64,000 nt of DNA from CAYJEQ01 sp964369235 (GCA_964369235.1 CAYJEQ010000002.1:1-64000); one strand, 5' to 3'; counted from the stretch's first letter, positions 51,645 through 60,651 are shown. Made by a program: numbers and translations. Notes: generated by a model from the letters alone, not told the origin.

Positions 51645-53528
51645 CTAACCTTTACCATAATTATAGGTGGTAAAATATTTTGTAATTTCGTATATACCTA
51701 GGCTCTCGTCTAAACTACTATTTTCTATCCTAAACTGTAAGGTGGTGTACTTTCGGATTTTGTGGTTAAAGTATATTCTTTTAGGGGTGGAGGTGGTGAG
51801 AAATGTAAATCTAGTAAAATCTATATTCTCCCAACCAAATATAGAAAAGCTCCCACTGCGTATTAGCTCAAAAGGCTCCCCATCTACCGAAACATATATA
51901 TTAGCACCTGTTTTGTAGCTGGGTTTTATAAGTAGTAGTCCACCTTTTCTCTCCATGGTCTTTAGCAGTGCCACATTGCCATCATCATCTGCTGGAGTAT
52001 CCCAGTAGGCAGTAATAGCCTGTCCATTATCCCTGTACTTTGTCATATTGTCTATATGGGTATTTAGCTTGCAGATACCACCGTCACTGCCACCAAAATA
52101 TAAATTCCCCTTGTGAGATAACAGAGCATTTATATCCAGCCCTTGCCATAGATAACCTTCATACTGATAGCTATTACCACTACCTGTTTTCTGTCTACTA
52201 TCTAGTAGGTACACCCTAGAGTTAATAGCTAGAAGATAGTAACTATTCCACTGGCAAGCTATTGCCCTGTGAAGACTTGCTTCTTTTGTCAGTTTAGGAT
52301 CTATGTAGTAGGATCGGTTTTGTAGGGTTCTTTCGGCAGTAACCAGGTTGGAGGTTATGGCATAAACCCCCATACTAGAAAGAAACAAAGGCTCATCTAC
52401 TAGATTAACAAAGGTATTCCCTGCTATTGCTCCAACCCCTGTTACCCCTTGTTTAATAGGGAAGATTGCCCCATCATCTAAAAGTTCCCCTGTTCTTACA
52501 AATATGGTGCTATCCTGCTGATTATCTTCCTTAATAATAAGTAGATATTCACCAAGTTTAGCGTATCCCATTACCCCTGTATTCTCACTGCCGATAATGC
52601 CGTAGTTTATATCAGGGAAGTAGGTGGGATCATCTATTTCACACCAGAAATCCCATGCTTTATACTGGCTATTCCCAGTAAGGAAAACCCTATTATCTCC
52701 CCCGATGCCATAGTAGGCAAAGGTGGTGGAGTTCTTTATTCGCTGGCTGTAGTTTTCTACAGTTTTACTGTAGCATATCTCTACATTATCCTGTCCTGAT
52801 ACTATAGGAGCTGAGGGTGCAGTGTTAAATTTCACCTGACCTAAACTGCGATCTACAGTAAAATTAACCCCCTCACTCCAGCTTACTACCCCTGATGTAG
52901 TGGTAATCTCCACAGTAACACTACTGCTATCTATGTCCTTAGCTGATAGCTGATAGATTTTGCTGCTACCATCGGAGAGAAAACCTTCCCTACGATAGGG
53001 TGTAATTAGGTTTATACCTTTGTAGGATACCCCTCCAGTGCCATCGGGATTTTTACTAATTACCACCAGTGGTATGGTGGCTATATCCGACACAGGTTGT
53101 AAGCTACTGCCATCATATACTAGGTAATCCTCCCCAGTTAGAATAAATATTTTAGTATCTCCCTTATGTTCCATGAAAAAAGCCTTGGATCTGTTATCAG
53201 CTAGGTTTTCCCCAATAAGCTCTATACTTTCACTGCCTTCAATGGTGTAATCGGTAAATTTATAAAGGTTACTGCCTATATGGGCAATAAATATCTCCTG
53301 ATCATTAATATGTCCATAGAAGATACCGTTAACACTGCCCTCTTTATGATACAAGGTAGTGTATCCCAGCCTTTTTTCTGGTAATCCTGCTGTGTCGGAA
53401 ATCATATTTAACATATCAGCAGCCCTACTACCTCCCACACTACCAGCCTCTACGGAATAATCAACCCCTAAAAATCCCCTATAGGTAGATAGCTTAGGTT
53501 TTTTTGCTGGAGGAACTTTTACTGCCAT
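51645..53528 (-). CDS. short-tail stabilisation / hub-like protein
   Basis: 627 residues. N-terminal YRGFLGVDYSVEAGSVGGSRAADMLNMISDTAGLPEKRLGYTTL is typical of a protein conserved in short-tailed phages and their prophages; the rest is beta-rich with repeated strands suggesting a propeller. Comparable in place and size to the P22 gp10 tail stabilisation protein (inference). Starts ATG after GGAGGAGGACAGCT, overlapping the previous gene by 10 bases. Confidence 0.65.
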   Translation of the reverse strand: MAVKVPPAKKPKLSTYRGFLGVDYSVEAGSVGGSRAADMLNMISDTAGLPEKRLGYTTLYHKEGSVNGIFYGHINDQEIFIAHIGSNLYKFTDYTIEGSESIELIGENLADNRSKAFFMEHKGDTKIFILTGEDYLVYDGSSLQPVSDIATIPLVVISKNPDGTGGVSYKGINLITPYRREGFLSDGSSKIYQLSAKDIDSSSVTVEITTTSGVVSWSEGVNFTVDRSLGQVKFNTAPSAPIVSGQDNVEICYSKTVENYSQRIKNSTTFAYYGIGGDNRVFLTGNSQYKAWDFWCEIDDPTYFPDINYGIIGSENTGVMGYAKLGEYLLIIKEDNQQDSTIFVRTGELLDDGAIFPIKQGVTGVGAIAGNTFVNLVDEPLFLSSMGVYAITSNLVTAERTLQNRSYYIDPKLTKEASLHRAIACQWNSYYLLAINSRVYLLDSRQKTGSGNSYQYEGYLWQGLDINALLSHKGNLYFGGSDGGICKLNTHIDNMTKYRDNGQAITAYWDTPADDDGNVALLKTMERKGGLLLIKPSYKTGANIYVSVDGEPFELIRSGSFSIFGWENIDFTRFTFLTTSTPKRIYFNHKIRKYTTLQFRIENSSLDESLGIYEITKYFTTYNYGKG

Positions 53529-54391
53529 AGCTGTCCTCCTCCCAGTATAGTTGCCACCTGTTTAGGTTGACGGATTATTATGCTATTTCTTATTGCCTCA
53601 TACTCATTGCGATAGATAGAAGCCTTAGTAGCATCATCATCTATCCAGATATAATAGGAAGCCAGTAAAGGCAGTAACACCCTTGCCCAGCTATCCAGTT
53701 GTATGTTTTCTGTATCCTCAGTGTACTGGGTGAATTTTTTAGGCAGTTTGCGATACTTTACAATATACTCTCCCTGTGGTGTTCGTGGGATATTTAGGAT
53801 AGTTTCACTATCTATGTAGTAATCATTTATAGCCTTGTATACTCCACTATTATCCCTATAACCCAGCTCCTTAAAATTATAAAAATCCTCATCATAATCC
53901 TTAAAATCATAGGAAATATACTGGCTGTTTAGGTGGATATCCTCTAGGGCAAGGGAATTTATACTGCTGTATATACCAAGGGATTTTACGCTATAAGCGT
54001 AGTCCCCAGTAAAGCTAAGGCTAACACTGCCAGTAGCAAAATCCCTATATATCCCATATCCTCCCCCAGTAAGCTCTATCTCTCTAACCCCATTATCATC
54101 GGTAACGGTAAGTAGACCTACCCCATCACAAAGCAGTGCAAAGGCTCTTGCTCCCACTGCTGTAAACACCAGTGGATCACTGCCATTATAGTAGCCACCA
54201 TCTGTGGTACAGATATTTTCCTGTGGCTGATGGCTTAGATTAATCACCCCTACTATGGGGGCGATTTCGGTGGTAATAACAGCCATGGCACGATTTATCC
54301 CTGTGGGGATAATATTGGGATCTTCTTTATATTTGCTCTGATCATCAAAGCCCAAAGCAAATATCTCCTGTTTTAACTCTTTATAGGTCAC
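53519..54391 (-). CDS. phage head-tail adaptor protein (short-tail connector)
   Basis: 290 residues. Helical N-terminus (TYKELKQEIFALGFDDQSKY ... INRAMAVITTEIAPIVG), a middle beta region, and a C-terminal WARVLLPLLASYYIWIDDDATKASIYRNEYEAIRNSI segment typical of adaptor proteins that bind the portal. GTG start after AGGAGGAGAAACA. Overlaps the next gene by 10 bases. Equivalent in position to P22 gp4, without its lysozyme motif. Confidence 0.6.
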   Translation of the reverse strand: MTYKELKQEIFALGFDDQSKYKEDPNIIPTGINRAMAVITTEIAPIVGVINLSHQPQENICTTDGGYYNGSDPLVFTAVGARAFALLCDGVGLLTVTDDNGVREIELTGGGYGIYRDFATGSVSLSFTGDYAYSVKSLGIYSSINSLALEDIHLNSQYISYDFKDYDEDFYNFKELGYRDNSGVYKAINDYYIDSETILNIPRTPQGEYIVKYRKLPKKFTQYTEDTENIQLDSWARVLLPLLASYYIWIDDDATKASIYRNEYEAIRNSIIIRQPKQVATILGGGQLWQ

Positions 54392-54413
54392 TGTTTCTCC
54401 TCCTTTCTAAAAC

Positions 54414-54450
54414 ATCCCACTAAAACATTTAATAAATCTCTTAGTGGGAT
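54414..54450 (-). terminator. hairpin, possible partial terminator between capsid-side and tail genes
   Basis: 10-bp perfect stem ATCCCACTAA/TTAGTGGGAT with a 17-base loop, followed on the minus strand by GTTTTAG. It lies after the highly needed capsid genes and before the tail genes, so it could lower downstream transcription. Confidence 0.45.
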
Positions 54451-54499
54451 AGTTTTATAGGTTCTGATATTTTCTAACAAGTAAGCCTTAATTTATCCA

Positions 54500-54856
54500 C
54501 TATGGAAGTTCGATTAACGCTATTTTAATCTGGGTGGAGGAAGGTATTACCACCACCGAGCCTCTATTCTCTCCAGTGACCTGCTTAAATGCACCACTGT
54601 CCACTGTAATACCAAATAGACCTGTAGCCCCTACAGTGTAGGTCACATCACCTGCACCCTGTATGCCATCACCTTTTTTAATGGTAATGGTGCCTTCGGC
54701 AGTGCCACCTTCTACAAGGATAAGGGTTTTAAAATCCTTACCCATAAAATCCAGCTTAAATCCATCTACAACACTAGTTGCAGCTACAAAGGTCACCCCC
54801 TTGCTCAGTTCATTTACATCGGATATTTTTACTCTTTCTACTAGTTTAATTGCCAT
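54500..54856 (-). CDS. small beta-rich phage protein, possible capsid decoration protein
   Basis: 118 residues, beta-rich and Gly/Val/Thr-rich (FVAATSVVDGFKLDFMGKDFKTLILVEGG...). Lies directly after the capsid gene (60-base gap). Size, composition and place fit a head-decoration protein, but no family is recognised. ATG after GTAGGAAGCATT. Confidence 0.55.
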   Translation of the reverse strand: MAIKLVERVKISDVNELSKGVTFVAATSVVDGFKLDFMGKDFKTLILVEGGTAEGTITIKKGDGIQGAGDVTYTVGATGLFGITVDSGAFKQVTGENRGSVVVIPSSTQIKIALIELP

Positions 54857-54916
54857 AATGCTTCCTACCTTTCTTTATGTCCCAGTATTGTGGGCACTTT
54901 AGTTATGTGTAAAATT

Positions 54917-55753
54917 TTAGTCGGTGTACTTAACATTAAGTACCATCATTTCCTTAGGGCGTACAATCTTGCCATCGTATAGAGCAAAGCCCTTAACAGC
55001 ATCGGAAAATCTATCCTCTGGACGGTATGCCTCGGTATGTACCAGTGGATTACAGAAAGCAATAGCTCGGTCAGTTTTAATCTGGATAAGCTCCCCACCG
55101 TCCTTAGTGGCGATGTTATTACTCATCTTAACCTCAATATTGCCATACTTACCTACCCTGCCGTTGGTCATCATCATGGAGTTATCGGTGTCTAGCTTAA
55201 TATATGCCTGTTTAAGCAGCATATAAAACTGTGGTGAAACGGTAATTGTCACCCTAGTGTTCTGGCTAACATCATTCTGATAAAGCTTCATCAGTGCTTC
55301 ATCAATCTTATCTAGCACATTATCCTTAGTTACCTTGTATGCAGTTTTACTGTCTAGTATAGCCATCTTATCTAGGGATAGATTTGCAATAAATTTATCC
55401 ATCTCGCAAGCTAGACCTTCGCTGGTTTCTAGATTAAGGGCTGTTTCCACACTTTCCTTAGCTAGTCGGCTGGTATCTAGATCCTCCATCATATAGTTAA
55501 AATATGCTATCTGATTAATATTCATGGTTACTGCTGTATCCTGAATTTCCTCAGCTGTAGGCAGAACAATGCCACCTGAATTTGTAGTGTAGATGGTTGG
55601 CTTTGCCACACCTAGAATTCTTACACTATCACCGATGTTTTTTACCTCTCCTTCGTATTGACGGTTGGTATTCTCTGCAAATACACATAATCTCTCTAGC
55701 TCCCTGCCGATTGCCTTGTTCCAAACTGTTGGTATAAAATTCTTCATTGCCAT
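54917..55753 (-). CDS. major capsid protein (HK97-fold, P22 coat-like group)
   Basis: 278 residues. MKNFIPTVWNKAIGRELERLCVFAENTNRQYEGEVKNIGDSVRI is typical of the coat proteins that go with a separate scaffold; later LDKIDEALMKLYQNDVSQNTRVTITVSPQFYMLLKQAYI and MSNNIATKDGG fit the A-domain region. No N-terminal delta domain or protease. ATG at 55753 after GAAAGGAAGAAAAAATT. Follows the scaffold gene. Confidence 0.85.
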   Translation of the reverse strand: MAMKNFIPTVWNKAIGRELERLCVFAENTNRQYEGEVKNIGDSVRILGVAKPTIYTTNSGGIVLPTAEEIQDTAVTMNINQIAYFNYMMEDLDTSRLAKESVETALNLETSEGLACEMDKFIANLSLDKMAILDSKTAYKVTKDNVLDKIDEALMKLYQNDVSQNTRVTITVSPQFYMLLKQAYIKLDTDNSMMMTNGRVGKYGNIEVKMSNNIATKDGGELIQIKTDRAIAFCNPLVHTEAYRPEDRFSDAVKGFALYDGKIVRPKEMMVLNVKYTD

Positions 55754-55804
55754 AATTTTTTCTTCCTTTCTCAACTTTAAATTTTTGTTTTTCCTATGTA
55801 ATGG

Positions 55805-56341
55805 TTATCTCCAGTGTTCCATGGATTTTAGGATTTTTACATAGTTTCTGTCTACCTCATTTTGGCTCATCTTCTCCACCTGTGAACGGGTGTACAGGTC
55901 ATTTCCTGTAGCAGTAGCTACATCTCCCATAGTTGGTGGCACATTCTTGCCCTTGCGATGATTACAGATGTTATAAGCCTCAATAGGGCTTAAGCTACCT
56001 GTAGCCATTAAGCTGTAAAACACCTCCCCTAACTCCTTGCAGTCCCCTGAAATCTCATGGGGATAGGCTGCTCTAATCTTACCTATATCCCTTTGTAGGA
56101 TATGCCTGTCATGTAGCTTTCTGTAGTAATCCCTTTCCTGTGTTAGAGCTTTAATAATCTGCTGGTTTTGTAAAAGCTCTTTTTTAAGGATTTCTAGCTG
56201 ATATACCTGTGGTTTTTCTGTAACAGCTTCCTTAGTAACCACTGGTACACCCGGAGAAGCTACCAGTTTAATACTCTGTAGGTTTTCCTGTGGTATTGCT
56301 GGGGCTTCTGGCTGTGGTACTGCCTTTGTCTGATTAATCAT
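55805..56341 (-). CDS. phage capsid scaffolding protein
   Basis: 178 residues. Pro-rich N-terminus, central coiled coil (VYQLEILKKELLQNQQIIKALTQERDYYRKLHDR), and a C-terminal motif TRSQVEKMSQNEVDRNYVKILKSMEHW, the helix-loop-helix type that binds coat protein in scaffolded phages. Lies just before the capsid gene. I use the ATG at 56341; the ATG four codons earlier overlaps AAAGG. Confidence 0.75.
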   Translation of the reverse strand: MINQTKAVPQPEAPAIPQENLQSIKLVASPGVPVVTKEAVTEKPQVYQLEILKKELLQNQQIIKALTQERDYYRKLHDRHILQRDIGKIRAAYPHEISGDCKELGEVFYSLMATGSLSPIEAYNICNHRKGKNVPPTMGDVATATGNDLYTRSQVEKMSQNEVDRNYVKILKSMEHWR

Positions 56342-56371
56342 TCTCTTGACCATCCTTTCTTATTTACTACC

Positions 56372-56594
56372 TAGTGGTAGCCTTAGACTATCAAAAAACC
56401 CACAAACGCAAAATTTACTAAAAAATGAGTAGAAAATTTTGCTTGCTGTGTCACTATTAACTTTCAAATTTCGCTCATATACTCTGGTATTACTCGCTTA
56501 TTTGTAAGTTAAGCTCCTTGCCTTGCAGATTTTTTGTCAGTCTACCAGTGTGTTCAAAAAACCATAGCTTTTTGACACCCTGTGGCTACCTAGT
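56372..56594. mobile_element. MITE-like insertion with imperfect terminal inverted repeats
   Basis: Ends at 56376-56397 and 56569-56590 form 22-bp inverted repeats, both GGTAGCC-N8-TCAAAAA when read inward (17 of 22 match). TAGT flanks each end (56372-56375, 56591-56594), a possible target duplication. The interior is non-coding and contains the hairpin GCAAAATTT/AAATTTTGC (56408-56416/56434-56442). No transposase. It sits between the zinc-finger gene and the scaffold gene without breaking either. Confidence 0.55.
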
Positions 56595-56603
56595 GGTAGT
56601 CTT

Positions 56604-56771
56604 TTATTCTTCATCACTTTGCTCTACCTCAGTGGTTTTGCCATTGGTTTGATTTATTTTAATATGCTCCTCCCAAACGGATCTACACTTTGGGCAGCGC
56701 ATAGTGTGAACTAATGTTCGATTTGAAAGTAGTTTATAGCCTATTATTCTAGGCTCTACATTGCAACACAT
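56604..56771 (-). CDS. small Com-like zinc-finger protein
   Basis: 55 residues. Two Cys near the start (MCCN), then IIGYKLLSN, and MRCPKCRSVW supply a four-Cys zinc-binding set in the pattern of phage Mu Com, a translational regulator (C..C..KLL ... IKCPRC). AAAGGAGG lies 12 bases upstream of the ATG. Ends in an acidic tail. Between portal and scaffold genes. Function as a translational regulator is inference. Confidence 0.65.
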   Translation of the reverse strand: MCCNVEPRIIGYKLLSNRTLVHTMRCPKCRSVWEEHIKINQTNGKTTEVEQSDEE

Positions 56772-56804
56772 ACTCTGTATTCACCTCCTTTATATTATTC
56801 TATT

Positions 56805-56927
56805 TATAGTCGGCAAGGTGCAAAACAAGTCAGTTAAGCTTTACAACCTCACCCCTTCGGTTTTAAAAGCTTAATGTTTTACACTTGCCTTAATCTATAG
56901 TCGGCAAGGTGCAAAACAAGTCAGTTA
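56805..56927. repeat. 32-bp direct repeat flanking a hairpin, overlapping the portal stop codon
   Basis: 56805-56836 and 56896-56927 are identical 32-base copies (TATAGTCGGCAAGGTG...). Between them TTAAGCTTT/AAAGCTTAA and AACC/GGTT form a hairpin, extended by GGCAAG/CTTGCC. The second copy includes the portal stop codon, so the portal end lies inside the repeat. Confidence 0.75.
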
Positions 56928-58427
56928 TGATTCACGGGTTTTTATTAAATCCTCTAGCTGTTTCTTAGGCACTGTCGAGTAGTTATCTAACAGTGAAAGA
57001 TACTCATTAAAGTCGATATACCCCTTCTCTAATACTCTTTCTAATGCCAGCTCTTGACTTAGTCTGCTATATGGATCTACTGGGGTAACATCTACCTTAA
57101 TATTAATATCAAGGCCTGCTAACTGCTCCCTTGACACTATGTAATTTTTAGAATTTTCCCCTAATATTTTAATACCATCTACTGCGTAAATCCTCCACAG
57201 TCTATGCCATATTACTGCAATATCCTCGATACACTGTTTAAAGGATTGTACCTGTTCATTTAGTGGCACTGCTGCCTGATCCCTTGCTGCTTTAATAGCT
57301 GCACCACTGGCTTTGGTTGGATCTACATTACCTACCGAGGCATCGCTGGCACCCTCTAAGGCTCTAGTTAGATTAATTAGCTCATTTTGTAGATTAGAGG
57401 CGTCTTGAGATATAGGTGCTGGTCTTAGATACTGGATAATTGTATCAATAGGATTTCCCTCTAGATTATCCACCTCAATTTTTGCCCCAGCCTTGTCTAA
57501 CTCATCTATATTGGTAACCTTATTTCTGTCATAGGCGATTTTGTTATAGGCATCTCGCTTGGTCATTACTGAGCGACGGGCTAGGGTTTTATTTACCTCT
57601 AGCTGATTAGCTATGAGAAAATCCACATTGCCCACCCCACGAGCAGTACCAAACCTTTCCTCCCATCTCAGCCCTACAACTGGGTATACATCAAGGCCTT
57701 TAATAGTTTCCATTGGGCTGTACACCAGCTCTCTAACACTTCTAGCAAAGGTTAACTCCCCCTGTCCCAGCTCCATATATAAAAGGCTTGTACACAGTGG
57801 ATCGGTGGTGTTTTGCTGATTATCACCTTTATGGCTGTAATCCTCATCACCCTGTATTAACATAATCTCCTCCTCTGAAATCCCCTTAGCCCTTGCGGTA
57901 GCTTGTACCTTACTTACTGGTATTCTCTCGGCGATAATTATCCACTGTTGGCTATTAATATTAGGGTTAGTTTCATCGGCAAAATACACATTGGTACTAT
58001 GTATCTCGGACAGTTTAAGCTCTGGGGAGTTTTCCCCGTTCTTAGCCCAGAAGTATATATAGTGATCCCCTGTAATACAGGCGTTTTTAAGCAGTGACCA
58101 CATATAGAAATCCATCTTTAACCTATCCCATTGTTTGGCTGCATATTCATTTAGCAGTTTACATATCTGCTGGGATTTTTCCTCCTCTGTATGAGGCGAG
58201 TAAACTATAGCCATGTTATTTTGAGCTATGTTACTAATCTTATATTTGCAGATTGGCTTAATAAAATTAAGACTAGGTAGCTCCTCTTCCTCACCTATGC
58301 CACGCCAGTGATTACCTATGTAAAAATCATGGCATCGGCTACTTATTCCATAAAGATTATTTGCTATATGGTGATTAATACCCTGCTGATATTTCTCCCA
58401 TATGTGATTGTACAGTTCTTTGTTCAA
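56925..58427 (-). CDS. phage portal protein (P22-like group)
   Basis: 500 residues. SLNFIKPICKYKISNIAQNNMAIVYSP, ITGDHYIYFW, VGLRWEERFGTARGVGNVDFLIANQLEVNKTLARR and TKASGAAIKAARDQAAVPLNEQVQSF are typical of portal proteins of scaffolded, short-tailed phages. Forms the dodecameric DNA channel at one capsid vertex and docks the terminase. Start is TTG after AGGAGGGATAACC; no in-frame ATG is better placed. Confidence 0.88.
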   Translation of the reverse strand: MNKELYNHIWEKYQQGINHHIANNLYGISSRCHDFYIGNHWRGIGEEEELPSLNFIKPICKYKISNIAQNNMAIVYSPHTEEEKSQQICKLLNEYAAKQWDRLKMDFYMWSLLKNACITGDHYIYFWAKNGENSPELKLSEIHSTNVYFADETNPNINSQQWIIIAERIPVSKVQATARAKGISEEEIMLIQGDEDYSHKGDNQQNTTDPLCTSLLYMELGQGELTFARSVRELVYSPMETIKGLDVYPVVGLRWEERFGTARGVGNVDFLIANQLEVNKTLARRSVMTKRDAYNKIAYDRNKVTNIDELDKAGAKIEVDNLEGNPIDTIIQYLRPAPISQDASNLQNELINLTRALEGASDASVGNVDPTKASGAAIKAARDQAAVPLNEQVQSFKQCIEDIAVIWHRLWRIYAVDGIKILGENSKNYIVSREQLAGLDINIKVDVTPVDPYSRLSQELALERVLEKGYIDFNEYLSLLDNYSTVPKKQLEDLIKTRES

Positions 58428-58451
58428 GGTTATCCCTCCTTATTAATATAA

Positions 58452-58679
58452 CTATTCTCTGTCCTTCCAACCGTCGTAACGGTCGATGTCCTGTAGTAAT
58501 TTATGATAATAATGATTATGCTCACTGGGTTTACTTGGTTTATTTATCTTTGGTATTAACTGTGGCAGAGGTTTCTTTTTTTCCACTGCTCTACCATCTC
58601 TTAAACCTAGTCGATATGCCCCTATTACCATAACTGCCATTACTAGTGCCATAATAACTAAACTTCCCTCATATAACAT
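58452..58679 (-). CDS. small single-pass membrane protein in phage cluster
   Basis: 75 residues: N-terminal membrane helix (about 5-24), then a basic Pro/Lys-rich stretch and a charged tail. Family unknown. ATG after GGAGGAAAGGACA, overlapping the terminase gene end by 11 bases, so it is translationally coupled. Between terminase and portal genes; role unknown. Confidence 0.6.
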   Translation of the reverse strand: MLYEGSLVIMALVMAVMVIGAYRLGLRDGRAVEKKKPLPQLIPKINKPSKPSEHNHYYHKLLQDIDRYDGWKDRE

Positions 58680-60333
58680 TGTCCTTTCCTCCATTTCCTA
58701 AAATATTTCTACCTCTATCCTCCAGTTTAAAACTATGGCTAAGTTTATCACTGGTACTGGTTTTACCCTTTGTCCCTTTCCCCATGTGATATACCATACG
58801 ATTTAGTGCCTGTGTCATTGCATCTACCTGATCATCGTGTTTCCCATAGGGGAAGTTGCTACACTCCTCTACAAATTCCCCTGTAAAGGCTGCGAATTTC
58901 GGTAGATGTACCCTGCCACTTTCCACCACTCCGGCAATGGCATTAGCCCTTGCCTCCTTACCTCCTAGGGGGCTAACCCCTAGCACAAAGGAAAACTCCT
59001 TTTTTAACATCTGTATAATTGCTGGGCCGTTGGCTGTGTCCTCAATTAGTATTAGATTAATGGTGTGGCCCTCCATTATGCTATGTATTGCCGATATAGT
59101 CTGGGGAAAATCAAGCCTTGCCCTAATGGCATCTATTAGGTAAAAATCCCCCTGTAGCACCCCCCATAGCTGTATTGCCACATAGTCACTGCCTACCCCT
59201 GATTTAAAGGCTGCGTCTACACTAACTAATCGATAGGTCACCGAGGGTAGTATCTCATAGTAGTTCCACCACTGCCTTAGAAATATATTTCCCTGTGATG
59301 AGCTAGGTCGCCCTTGAAACAGTGCATTCCATGCCCTAGTACCGTTATTGTACTGATAGCTTTCTTTAAACTGCTTTAGCCAGTTATTATCTTTCCCAAT
59401 CTCTGGGGCTAAAGGCTCTCCTAAACTTCTTCCCATAGGATCACTTTCCTCTGCCTCACAGGGTAGATTAATTACCTGTACATTTTGTTCGCTGGCTATT
59501 ATCCTACCGGCTAAATCGTCCTCATGCCATCTAGTCTGAATAATAATAACCTTTGCCCTAGCACTAAGCCTTGTTTTAAAGGAATTTTCCCACTCGTCAT
59601 AAAGTCGTTGTCGGTATCTACCACTGTCGGCTTCGCTACGGTTTTTTATGGGATCATCTATTATCATAAGATTACAGGCTCTACCTGTAATACCACTCAT
59701 TACCCCTCGACTAATCATCCCTCCTACTCCGTTTTTTAGCTCGAACTCCTTGTTTCCCTTAGGATTTTTTGCCAGTTCCAGCCCTAACTCTCCACCGTGT
59801 TCCACTAGTTTCTGTAAATTTCTTCTGCCAAATAGCGTGGCAAGCTCCTCGTTATAGCTAATCTCAATTACCCTACCATGGGGATATTTACATAGATACC
59901 AACTGGGGAGGGTTTCGGTAATTGTCATACTTTTCCCATGTTGGGGAGGCATGGACACAATAAGTATGTCATAGGGATTACCTGTGTCCCTAGTTATAAA
60001 ATCCTCCACCTGTTTACATAGATACAGTGAAACCTTTGTATCCTTCCAAAAATCCCCATGTACAAAGCTACAATATCTGCTATAGCTTTCTAGGTAGGGT
60101 GTAGGTATACTTTCTACCAATTCTTTGTCCTTTTCCTTTACAGTATTATCTACCAGTGTTTGCCCTGTAGGTATTTCCTCAGATTTGTCCAGTAGTTTAT
60201 CTGCTAGTTTCTCCCCTTTTGCCCTTATCTGCTTTTCCGATAGATTTTTTGTAGAATAGAGCTGTTTGTATGCTTCATAGGAACATATTCCCTGAGATAA
60301 CTTCTCCTTAAAACTCCTTTGTTTTTCATTCAC
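58669..60333 (-). CDS. phage terminase large subunit with N-terminal extension
   Basis: 554 residues. ATPase: Walker A PPQHGKS (K134), Walker B NLMIIDDP (D226-D227), motif IIIQTRWHEDD. Nuclease (RNase H fold): SVDAAF (D373), LIEDTANG (E431), HDDQVDA (499-505). Residues about 1-75 form an extra helical extension (SYEAYKQLYSTKNLSEKQIRAKGEKL) resembling the helix-turn-helix of small terminase subunits; no separate small subunit gene is seen. Start GTG with AGGTGATGGG upstream. First gene of the cluster. Confidence 0.92.
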   Translation of the reverse strand: MNEKQRSFKEKLSQGICSYEAYKQLYSTKNLSEKQIRAKGEKLADKLLDKSEEIPTGQTLVDNTVKEKDKELVESIPTPYLESYSRYCSFVHGDFWKDTKVSLYLCKQVEDFITRDTGNPYDILIVSMPPQHGKSMTITETLPSWYLCKYPHGRVIEISYNEELATLFGRRNLQKLVEHGGELGLELAKNPKGNKEFELKNGVGGMISRGVMSGITGRACNLMIIDDPIKNRSEADSGRYRQRLYDEWENSFKTRLSARAKVIIIQTRWHEDDLAGRIIASEQNVQVINLPCEAEESDPMGRSLGEPLAPEIGKDNNWLKQFKESYQYNNGTRAWNALFQGRPSSSQGNIFLRQWWNYYEILPSVTYRLVSVDAAFKSGVGSDYVAIQLWGVLQGDFYLIDAIRARLDFPQTISAIHSIMEGHTINLILIEDTANGPAIIQMLKKEFSFVLGVSPLGGKEARANAIAGVVESGRVHLPKFAAFTGEFVEECSNFPYGKHDDQVDAMTQALNRMVYHMGKGTKGKTSTSDKLSHSFKLEDRGRNILGNGGKDNVI

Positions 60334-60511
60334 CCCATCACCTATCCTTCTTCTTTAAATAGCTATTAGCAAAACACATAGAATACTCATCATTTTTAAT
60401 ACAAATAAAATATTTAATTTAGTTTTGCTCATGGCTATCTTTCAACTATAGCTAATATTTTATAATAGCTGTGGTTAAATCTCATTTACTACTTCAACAA
60501 TTTTTTAATTC

Positions 60512-60634
60512 TCATTTATGCGACTTACTTGTTATGTTTATGATATTAACATAGAAAATCAACACTGTCAATAGGTTTTTCACTCATAAATGATAATTTT
60601 AAAAAATTTTTAGGACAAAAAGTTGCATTTATGA
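60512..60634. promoter_or_regulatory. three repressor operators, TCATWWATGA type
   Basis: TCATTTATGC (60512-60521), TCATAAATGA (60584-60593, perfect palindrome) and GCATTTATGA (60625-60634). They flank the minus-strand late promoter and overlap the -35 box of the plus-strand repressor promoter, as in a classical phage switch. Confidence 0.6.
60543..60571 (-). promoter_or_regulatory. SigA-type late promoter of the phage-derived operon
   Basis: On the minus strand TTGACA (60566-60571), 17-base spacer, TAATAT (60543-60548). About 200 bases upstream of the terminase start, between two operators. Confidence 0.7.
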
Positions 60635-60651
60635 TACTTTTTTGTTATACT
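60624..60651 (+). promoter_or_regulatory. SigA-type promoter of the repressor gene
   Basis: TTGCAT (60624-60629), 16-base spacer, TATACT (60646-60651), 60 bases upstream of the repressor ATG. The -35 box overlaps the third operator, indicating autoregulation. Confidence 0.6.
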
